DNA of 5,711 bases, taken from positions 1 through 5,711 of the forward strand of contig CAKRWK010000085.1 in the NCBI GenBank assembly GCA_934417455.1, written 5' to 3'. Each line of letters begins with the position of its first letter. The stretch's first letter is position 1. The notes below the pieces were generated by a model. The model was not told the origin of the DNA. It searched no databases and saw only the letters and a list, made by a program, of their open reading frames with translations. This DNA comes from an uncultured Eubacteriales bacterium. Its GTDB lineage: Bacteria > Bacillota > Clostridia > Oscillospirales > CAG-272. Of this stretch, positions 1-4,939 are shown in pieces. Made by a program: the position numbers and the translations under genes.

Positions 1-773
1 CCGTAGATGAAGGACTCAATGCACTTTTTGACCTGGGCAAAAGAAAGATTGTCAATCTTCACGAACGGCGCAAGATACGTGTCAAAGGAGGAAAACGCCT
101 GCGCGCCCGCCCATTCGTTCTGCATGATACCGAGGAAGTTGACCATCTGGTTGCAGAGGGTGGCCAGATGGCGGGCGGGAGCGGAGGTGATTTTTCCCGT
201 AACGCCGCCGAGACCTTCCTGAATCAGTTGTTTCAGAGACCAACCGGCACAATATCCCGTCAGCATGGAAAGGTCATGCAGGTGAATATCCGCGTTTCTG
301 TGCGCATCGGCAATCTCGGAGTCGTAAATTTCGGAAAGCCAGTAGTTGGCGGTGATGGCGCCGGAGTTGCTGAGAATCAGGCCGCCGACGGAATAGGTGA
401 CGGTGGAGTTTTCCTTCACGCGCCAGTCAAGGTTCTTGAGGTAGTTATCCATCGTTTCCTGATAATTGATGAGCGTAGTACCGAGGTTACGGAGTTTTTC
501 TCTTTGCTTTCTATAGAGAATGTAGGCTTTCGCCACTTCATCGTAACCGGCACGGATCAGAACGGACTCGACGCTGTCCTGAATGGCTTCCACCGTAATT
601 TTACCGTCTTTGATTTTATCTTCAAAATCGGCCGTTACTTTCAGGGAAAGAAAGTCGATTATATCGGGATGGTATTGTTTTTCGCAGGCATCGAACGCCT
701 GCACGATAGCGTTTTTAATTTTCGACAGGTCGAAGTCAACAACTTTGCCGTCTCTTTTAACCACGTTGTACAT
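1..773 (-). CDS. nrdD: Anaerobic (class III) ribonucleoside-triphosphate reductase, N-terminal part
   Basis: Reduces ribonucleoside triphosphates to deoxyribonucleotides under anaerobic conditions, using a glycyl radical installed by NrdG. The frame stays open from the ATG at 773 to the window edge, giving 257 codons of a family usually about 700 aa or more. The glycyl-radical C-terminus is therefore outside. Residues 1 to about 90 are an ATP-cone (starts MYNVVKRDGKVVDFDLSKI), the nucleotide-sensing module controlling overall activity. From about residue 100 the reductase core begins, with GGLILSNSGAI near 130-140, ADIHLHDL near 161-168 and YCAGWSL at 174-180. Cys175 probably corresponds to the N-terminal active-site cysteine of the family. 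A Shine-Dalgarno AAAGGAT (781-787) lies 7 nt upstream of the ATG. The gene follows nrdG and has its own promoter with NrdR boxes. Family assignment is firm; nothing can be said about the missing part. Confidence 0.95.
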   Translation of the reverse strand, partial: MYNVVKRDGKVVDFDLSKIKNAIVQAFDACEKQYHPDIIDFLSLKVTADFEDKIKDGKITVEAIQDSVESVLIRAGYDEVAKAYILYRKQREKLRNLGTTLINYQETMDNYLKNLDWRVKENSTVTYSVGGLILSNSGAITANYWLSEIYDSEIADAHRNADIHLHDLSMLTGYCAGWSLKQLIQEGLGGVTGKITSAPARHLATLCNQMVNFLGIMQNEWAGAQAFSSFDTYLAPFVKIDNLSFAQVKKCIESFIY

Positions 774-829
774 AGCGGTAATCCTTTCATTTTTCACTTT
801 TTAACTTTGCGGCAAGCGCATGTGTCAGT

Positions 830-845
830 GCACAATATTATACTA
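830..845. promoter_or_regulatory. Possible NrdR half-site over the nrdD -10 region
   Basis: The first nine bases, GCACAATAT, are identical to the left half of NrdR box 1, but the right half (TATACTA) has diverged into the -10 hexamer. Its centre is 44 bp from the centre of box 1. It may be a weak third contact point for an NrdR oligomer, or a chance match in an AT-rich promoter. Confidence 0.3.
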
Positions 846-865
846 CCTTTGTTCCCGTTTGTCAA
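837..865 (-). promoter_or_regulatory. nrdD promoter, consensus sigma-70 type
   Basis: On the minus strand, TTGACA (860-865) and TATAAT (837-842) are separated by exactly 17 bp (843-859). Both hexamers match consensus perfectly. Transcription should start near 829-831, giving a 5' leader of about 57 nt before the nrdD ATG. The promoter lies in the gap between nrdG and nrdD, so nrdD can be transcribed independently of nrdG. Confidence 0.88.
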
Positions 866-873
866 TAGAAAAA

Positions 874-889
874 GCACAATATCTTGTGA
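874..889. promoter_or_regulatory. NrdR box 1 (promoter-proximal)
   Basis: GCACAATATCTTGTGA is a 16-bp near-palindrome matching the NrdR consensus (ACACwATATaTwGTGT-like). NrdR is the zinc-finger/ATP-cone repressor of bacterial ribonucleotide reductase genes. The site is centred about 51 bp upstream of the predicted nrdD transcription start, just upstream of the -35 hexamer. Its partner box lies 31 bp away start to start, with a 15-bp gap, the roughly three-helical-turn spacing typical of paired NrdR sites. Confidence 0.87.
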
Positions 890-904
890 TTTTTTTCACC
901 GGGA

Positions 905-920
905 CCACAAGATGTTGTGC
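905..920. promoter_or_regulatory. NrdR box 2 (promoter-distal)
   Basis: CCACAAGATGTTGTGC carries the CACAA...TTGTG arms of an NrdR box. It sits seven bases beyond the nrdG stop codon and 31 bp from box 1, on the same face of the helix. The pair predicts repression of nrdD by NrdR when dATP is high. The boxes lie upstream of, not over, the -35/-10 elements. Confidence 0.85.
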
Positions 921-927
921 TTTTCGT

Positions 928-1620
928 TCAACCGCGGATTTCGACACACGGAATATATTCCCGCGCATTTTCCGCCATGTTTTCCATGGTTTCGTCGTCG
1001 GCCGCCGAGAGCCCTCCGGGGGCTATCAGGTGACCGGAGTCGGTAAACCTTTGTAGGAAATAACGCGGTGCGGGCGCTATCGTTTTGGCCATTTGTTCTA
1101 TCCGGTTGACAGTGTGGTGCGGCAGTACCACCGTTGTCCGGAACTCATAGTCCACCGCACCGGAATGCAGGAATCGTATACTTTCGAGAATCGGCGCCGT
1201 ATCAAAATCGTCGATTCCGACTGTTTTTCCATACATTTCCATTGTATTTTTTATGTCCATTGCCACATAATCGACGAGTTTTTTTTCGCAAACCTCCCGC
1301 AGTTTGTCGGGGTAGGAGCCGTTTGTGTCCAGTTTGACGGGATAACCGAGCGACTTGACAGCCATGAGAAATTCTTCTATATCCTTTTGAAGCAAGGGTT
1401 CTCCGCCCGTGACGGCCACGCCGTCAAGCAATCCCCGCCGTGCTTTGAGATAAGCGAGCACGTCCTCCGTATCGTACGCCTCCTGCAGGCGAATATCCGT
1501 CACAAGGCCGGAATTGTGACAGAACGGACAGCGGAAATTACATCCGCCGGTAAAAACCGTCGCGGCGACTTTGCCCGGATAATCGAGCAGTGACATTTTC
1601 TGAAAACCGAGTATCAGCAT
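928..1620 (-). CDS. nrdG: Anaerobic ribonucleotide reductase activating protein (radical SAM)
   Basis: A radical-SAM activase of 230 aa that should cleave S-adenosylmethionine at a 4Fe-4S cluster and abstract hydrogen from the NrdD glycine to form its glycyl radical. Cluster cysteines are Cys27, Cys31 and Cys34 in GCNFRCPFCH (CX3CX2C). The SAM-binding GGEP motif is at 72-75. The opening MLILGFQKMSLLDYPGK is typical of the longer, roughly 230-aa NrdG-like family rather than the approximately 155-aa E. coli type. The start at 1620 fits this family opening and follows a purine-rich GGAAGAAG; an ATG 19 codons further upstream would add an unrelated tail that spans the predicted promoter. It lies immediately upstream of nrdD, separated by the NrdR-controlled promoter. 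Pyruvate formate-lyase activase is a related alternative, but the neighbour argues for NrdD. Confidence 0.9.
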   Translation of the reverse strand: MLILGFQKMSLLDYPGKVAATVFTGGCNFRCPFCHNSGLVTDIRLQEAYDTEDVLAYLKARRGLLDGVAVTGGEPLLQKDIEEFLMAVKSLGYPVKLDTNGSYPDKLREVCEKKLVDYVAMDIKNTMEMYGKTVGIDDFDTAPILESIRFLHSGAVDYEFRTTVVLPHHTVNRIEQMAKTIAPAPRYFLQRFTDSGHLIAPGGLSAADDETMENMAENAREYIPCVEIRG

Positions 1621-1638
1621 ATATATTCTTCTTCCGAA

Positions 1639-1668
1639 ATCATAGTTAAAGTAAATAACAGTTGTCAT
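1639..1668 (-). promoter_or_regulatory. Probable nrdG promoter
   Basis: On the minus strand, ATGACA (1663-1668) and TATGAT (1639-1644) are 18 bp apart, each matching 5 of 6 consensus bases. It follows directly after the terminator at 1676-1701, where a new promoter is expected. The predicted start near 1632 leaves only about 12 nt before the nrdG ATG, short but possible. No NrdR box is visible here, unlike at nrdD. Confidence 0.45.
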
Positions 1669-1675
1669 TACCGTC

Positions 1676-1701
1676 AAAAAGGCGCAAAAATGCGCCTTTT
1701 T
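1676..1701 (-). terminator. Intrinsic terminator after the 77-aa gene, nearly symmetric
   Basis: The arms AAAAAGGCGCA (1676-1686) and TGCGCCTTTTT (1691-1701) are perfectly complementary over 11 bp, around a 4-nt loop. Read on the minus strand, a T-run follows the G/C-rich core. It starts 20 nt beyond the stop codon of the small gene, so it ends that transcript and possibly readthrough from metQNI. Because of its symmetry it could also work on the plus strand. Confidence 0.87.
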
Positions 1702-1721
1702 GGGTGGGCAATGTGCCTTTG

Positions 1722-1955
1722 TCAGTTATGCTCGGAGAGCCATGTTTCCGCTGCCGCTTTGGAAAGGCGCTTGATGTCTTCCTTTTTGTAAGGAGACGCC
1801 TCGCCGCCGTTGGTATACACGAAATAGTTACCTTCGGCCGTGCGATACAGCGTTTCTTCATAACCGGCGGGGTCGCCGTACGTGCCGACGCTTGTCTTGC
1901 GGACAACCTCGGACGCGTCCGTGTCATAAAGTTTTTTGCAGATGACCTTTTTCAT
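1722..1955 (-). CDS. Conserved small hypothetical protein, 77 aa
   Basis: A small soluble protein with no signal peptide or membrane segment. It begins MKKVICKKLYDTDASE, then carries ETLYRTAEGNYFVYTNGG at about residues 33-50 and ends in a charged helix-like segment with WLSEHN. The pattern K-K-x-Y-D-T, E-x-LYR, G-x-(Y/F)F and GG resembles a family of short uncharacterised proteins common in Bacillota chromosomes and their mobile elements; that resemblance is from memory, and no function is known to me. The start is supported by a strong Shine-Dalgarno AAAGGAG (1963-1969) 7 nt before the ATG. It lies 79 bp after metI in the same direction and is closed by the terminator at 1676-1701, so it may be a distal member of the met transcript or a separate unit. 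Confidence 0.82.
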   Translation of the reverse strand: MKKVICKKLYDTDASEVVRKTSVGTYGDPAGYEETLYRTAEGNYFVYTNGGEASPYKKEDIKRLSKAAAETWLSEHN

Positions 1956-1984
1956 ATTTTTTCTCCTTTCGGTATTTTTCTTTC

Positions 1985-1990
1985 ATTATA
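1985..1990 (-). promoter_or_regulatory. Weak candidate -10 box for the 77-aa gene
   Basis: A perfect TATAAT on the minus strand lies 29 nt upstream of the small gene's ATG. The base positions 17 bp further upstream (2008-2013, GCTCTC) do not resemble a -35 hexamer and no extended -10 TG is present. It could be an activator-dependent promoter or a chance match. Confidence 0.28.
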
Positions 1991-1991
1991 G

Positions 1992-2028
1992 GCCGACCCG
2001 TGCGCGAGAGAGCGCGGATTTTGTCGGC
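1992..2028 (-). other. Imperfect stem-loop between metI and the 77-aa gene
   Basis: GCCGAC and GTCGGC (1992-1997 with 2023-2028) can pair over 6 bp, and inside them CGCG (2003-2006) can pair with CGCG (2013-2016) around a 6-nt loop. There is no T-run after it, so it does not look like a terminator. It might slow 3' decay of the metQNI part of a longer transcript; function is unknown. Confidence 0.35.
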
Positions 2029-2034
2029 ATGCCG

Positions 2035-2754
2035 TCATTTTTCCCCTTTGGCGTGTCTGATACGGCGGTCGAGCCGCACGGACAGGCAGGTACCGACAAA
2101 CTGAAAGACCTGCACAATGATAACGAGAAGGACGACGGCAAGGAACATGGTGACGTATTTATAGCGATAATATCCGTAGTTGATGGCAATGCTGCCAAGG
2201 CCGCCGCCGCCGATGATGCCGCTCATGGCGGAATAACCGAGCACGGTGGTAAGGGCAATGGTGAAATTCAGGATAAGGGACGGCATGGATTCGGGAATCA
2301 TGACTTTGACGATAATCTGAAACGGAGAGGCACCCATGCTTTCCGCCGCCTCTATGATGTTGGGATTGACTTCCCTGAGACTGCCCTCCGCCAGTCGCGC
2401 CACGAACGGGAACGCCGCCACGACAAGAGGAACAACGGTCGCCGCCGTGCCGATGGTCGTACCGATAATCAGTCTTGACAGGGGAAAAACCATAATCATC
2501 AGAATCAGAAACGGAACGGAACGCAACAGGTTGATAAGTCCGTTCAGAAGTTTCATAACGGGAGCGGGAAGCGGCAGAATACCGCCCTTATCTCCCGTGA
2601 CAAGCAGAACGCCGAGAGGCAACCCGATAAGCACGGCAAATACCGTAGACAAAAGCGTAACATACAGCGTTTCCCACGCGGCCTTCGGAAATTCGTTTTT
2701 TACTATATTCCACGCCAGAGCCCACGCCTCGGCCGAAAAGAATTTTTCGCTCAT
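2035..2754 (-). CDS. metI: Methionine ABC transporter permease MetI
   Basis: The integral-membrane subunit of the MetNIQ importer, forming the methionine channel as a dimer. It has 239 aa, slightly longer than E. coli MetI (about 217 aa) because of an N-terminal extension and a basic C-terminal tail. Hydrophobic segments lie roughly at residues 31-52, 78-95, 100-122, 157-182 and 201-223. The EAA coupling loop that docks on MetN is clear at 135-156 (EAAESMG...IP). NLLRSVPFLILM at 75-86 is also typical of the family. The ATG at 2754 follows a strong GGGAGGAG in the 17-bp gap after metN, so the two genes are surely co-transcribed and tightly coupled. No terminator follows directly. Confidence 0.95.
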   Translation of the reverse strand: MSEKFFSAEAWALAWNIVKNEFPKAAWETLYVTLLSTVFAVLIGLPLGVLLVTGDKGGILPLPAPVMKLLNGLINLLRSVPFLILMIMVFPLSRLIIGTTIGTAATVVPLVVAAFPFVARLAEGSLREVNPNIIEAAESMGASPFQIIVKVMIPESMPSLILNFTIALTTVLGYSAMSGIIGGGGLGSIAINYGYYRYKYVTMFLAVVLLVIIVQVFQFVGTCLSVRLDRRIRHAKGEK

Positions 2755-2771
2755 ATATGGTTCTCCTCCCG

Positions 2772-3770
<999 letters not shown>

Positions 3771-3787
3771 GATACGGTCTCTCCGTC

Positions 3788-4639
3788 TTATTTGCGGATG
3801 TCATCGAGGGTGGTATGTGTTTTCGAGTAAATGCCCATCGGTTCGACGTGCACGGGGAGAACGGATACGATATGCGTGCCGTTTTCCTTGTTGAAGTCGT
3901 CAAGGTAGGGGGTATGCTGAAAGTAGTTGGCAAATTCCGCGCCGGATTCGACAGCGGTATTGGGCTGAACATAGTCGGTATAAACGGTAATCTGCAACGT
4001 CACGCCGCGCGCGGCCAGGATGGCTTTTGCCTCTTCGAGAATCTCGGCATGTGGCGTAGCGGATGCGGCTACGCGAATGACGGTGCCCTTCAGCGCATCG
4101 TAATCCACGGTGGCATCATAACCGTCGCCGGGGTTGTCAACCACGCTGAGAACGGCGCCGTTATATTTGTTCTGAATGAAGTTCTTCACCCGTTCCGAGG
4201 ACAGCGCGGCAACCAGCGCCTTTGTGCGCGGGTCATTCTCGTAGCCGGATTTCACGGCAAGAATGTTGGCATAAGCAGAGAAAGAACCTTCCACGCCGAG
4301 CGCATCCGCCGCCGGATTGATGCCGGCCTCAATAGCATAGTTGGAATTGATGACGGCAAAGTCCACATCGGAAAGCACACGCGGAAGTTGCGCGGCCTCC
4401 ACCTCGCGGAATTCAATGCCATAGGGATTGGACACGATGTCGCGCACCGTAGCGGTGATGCCTGCTTTTTTATCCAGCGTAATCAGCCCTTCGGCTTCCA
4501 GAAGAAGCAGGGCGCGGGCCTCATTGGTGGTGTCGTTCGGAATGGCAACGACGATTTTCTTTTCCCCGCAGGAAGCGAGAGAAAGAGCCGTACCGGCAAG
4601 CAGTACAAGGGTAAGAAGAAGGGCAACGATTTTTTTCAT
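3788..4639 (-). CDS. metQ: Methionine-binding lipoprotein MetQ, apparently circularly permuted
   Basis: The substrate-binding lipoprotein of the MetNIQ importer, 283 aa. Residues 1-23 are a signal peptide (MKK, hydrophobic core) with lipobox LASC and lipidated Cys24. The two halves are in swapped order compared with standard MetQ. The usual C-terminal half comes first (VAIPNDTTNEARALLLL at 31-47, EAAQLPR at 81-87, AVINSNYA at 95-102, NKYNGAV at 157-163). Then comes a linker of about 20 residues, then the usual N-terminal half (AASATPHAEILEEAK at 191-205, TDYVQPNTA at 221-229, NYFQHTPYLDDFN at 238-250, MGIYSK at 268-273), and it ends at TLDDIRK. Likely methionine contacts are kept: Tyr223, Phe240, His242, Tyr245, Arg42, Asn100, Asn125. 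The start at 4639 is set by the signal peptide and by GAGGAG (4649-4654). It is first in metQNI, behind the Met leader attenuator. The family is certain; the permutation is read from remembered family order. Confidence 0.93.
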   Translation of the reverse strand: MKKIVALLLTLVLLAGTALSLASCGEKKIVVAIPNDTTNEARALLLLEAEGLITLDKKAGITATVRDIVSNPYGIEFREVEAAQLPRVLSDVDFAVINSNYAIEAGINPAADALGVEGSFSAYANILAVKSGYENDPRTKALVAALSSERVKNFIQNKYNGAVLSVVDNPGDGYDATVDYDALKGTVIRVAASATPHAEILEEAKAILAARGVTLQITVYTDYVQPNTAVESGAEFANYFQHTPYLDDFNKENGTHIVSVLPVHVEPMGIYSKTHTTLDDIRK

Positions 4640-4668
4640 GACAGGTATCTCCTCATCTGTTTTTTTCG

Positions 4669-4701
4669 AAAAAAAGGCGGAGAGCCGATACGACTCTCCG
4701 C
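4669..4701 (-). terminator. Leader terminator (segments 3:4) ahead of metQ
   Basis: On the minus strand, GCGGAGAG (4694-4701, extended by TCG) pairs with CTCTCCGC (4677-4684, preceded by CGG). This gives 11 pairs including one U-G, around a 3-nt UAU loop. One C and seven U residues (4669-4675) follow. This is a strong factor-independent terminator placed between the promoter and metQ, so transcription of metQNI depends on preventing it. Confidence 0.93.
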
Positions 4702-4820
4702 AAACATTGATAAAAATGTTCATCGTCCGCTGTCAGCGGAGAGCGTTCGGTAAATGGGCATGAAGAAACATGCGCATGGACATTGCCATGTGCATCATCA
4801 TATCCATCATCATCGCTCTC
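4669..4820 (-). promoter_or_regulatory. Ribosome-mediated Met attenuator with segments 1, 2, 3 and 4
   Basis: Four RNA segments can pair in competing ways. Segment 1 GAGAGCG (4814-4820) is complementary over 7 bp to segment 2 CGCTCTC (4739-4745). Segment 2 CTCTCCGC (4736-4743) is complementary over 8 bp, plus a G-U, to segment 3 GCGGAGAG (4694-4701). Segment 3 pairs with segment 4 (4677-4687) as the terminator. Segment 1 covers leader codons 4-6, just before the Met run, and segment 2 covers the last codons up to the stop. A ribosome stalled at the Met codons would mask segment 1 and free segment 2 for 2:3 antitermination. A ribosome at the stop codon would cover segment 2 and allow termination. 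Inside the 2:3 loop, a small hairpin (GAACATT with AATGTTT) shortens the loop. The layout is that of trp/his attenuators, here for methionine uptake; function is inferred. Confidence 0.87.
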
Positions 4821-4831
4821 GAATTTTTCAA
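4733..4831 (-). CDS. Methionine-rich leader peptide of the metQNI attenuator, 32 aa
   Basis: A short reading frame from TTG (4829-4831) to TGA (4733-4735), using ten internal Met codons at positions 7-9, 11-13, 15, 17, 19 and 21. Residues 7-21 read MMMDMMMHMAMSMRM. The remainder (FLHAHLPNALR) is unremarkable. The TTG is chosen because AAAAGGAG (4841-4848) lies 9 nt upstream; the first ATG, at codon 7, would be 27 nt from it. The frame starts about 27 nt after the predicted transcription start and ends 93 nt before metQ. Its role should be to sense charged Met-tRNA by ribosome stalling, not to make a functional protein. A Met/His-rich metal-binding peptide is an alternative, but the alternative RNA pairings argue against it. 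Confidence 0.85.
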   Translation of the reverse strand: MKNSRAMMMDMMMHMAMSMRMFLHAHLPNALR

Positions 4832-4840
4832 CGGTCGGCG

Positions 4841-4848
4841 CTCCTTTT
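4841..4848 (-). promoter_or_regulatory. Ribosome binding site of the leader peptide
   Basis: AAAAGGAG on the minus strand lies 9 nt before TTG at 4829-4831. It decides the unusual TTG start and places codons 4-6 over attenuator segment 1. The metQ site (GAGGAG, 4649-4654) has the same 9-nt spacing. Confidence 0.75.
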
Positions 4849-4864
4849 CGATAAGAATGGAGAG

Positions 4865-4893
4865 ATTATAGCACATGTTATGTCGTTTGTCAA
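4865..4893 (-). promoter_or_regulatory. metQNI promoter, consensus sigma-70 type
   Basis: TTGACA (4888-4893) and TATAAT (4865-4870) on the minus strand are 17 bp apart (4871-4887), both perfect. The start of transcription is expected near 4858-4859, leaving a leader of about 220 nt before metQ. A strong unregulated-looking promoter fits control by attenuation downstream. Its -35 region, TTGACAAACG, matches the nrdD promoter for ten bases. Confidence 0.92.
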
Positions 4894-4939
4894 CCCTTTT
4901 TTTTGAAATTTTGCAGGATTTGTCAGGAGATGTTGCAAA

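Noticed and set aside
168..1046. Long plus-strand open frames here and opposite metN, metQ and metI
   Set aside because: They mirror real minus-strand genes, have no recognisable domains, and lack convincing ribosome binding sites.
1621..1677. nrdG starting at ATG 1677
   Set aside because: The 19 extra residues do not resemble the family N-terminus and overlap a likely promoter. The ATG at 1620 matches the conserved opening.
4640..4723. ATG at 4723 as an earlier, in-frame start for metQ (28 more residues)
   Set aside because: It lies inside the attenuator loop and terminator, has no ribosome binding site, and would put a polar stretch before the signal peptide. The start at 4639 gives a proper lipoprotein signal and a good Shine-Dalgarno.
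4733..4831. Met/His-rich copper-binding peptide
   Set aside because: The Met-rich run would suit a metal-binding peptide, but no metal gene is nearby, and segments 1 and 2 lie exactly at the start and end of the ORF as an attenuator needs.
4640..4858. S-box (SAM) riboswitch or T-box in the metQ leader
   Set aside because: No T-box hallmark sequence or long specifier-stem arrangement and no S-box-like core was recognised. The leader is about 220 nt and its pairings are explained by the four attenuator segments.
4894..4939. Terminator between rlmA and the met promoter
   Set aside because: TTTGCA and TGCAAA could pair over 6 bp, but with an 18-nt loop, low GC and no U-run after the stem.
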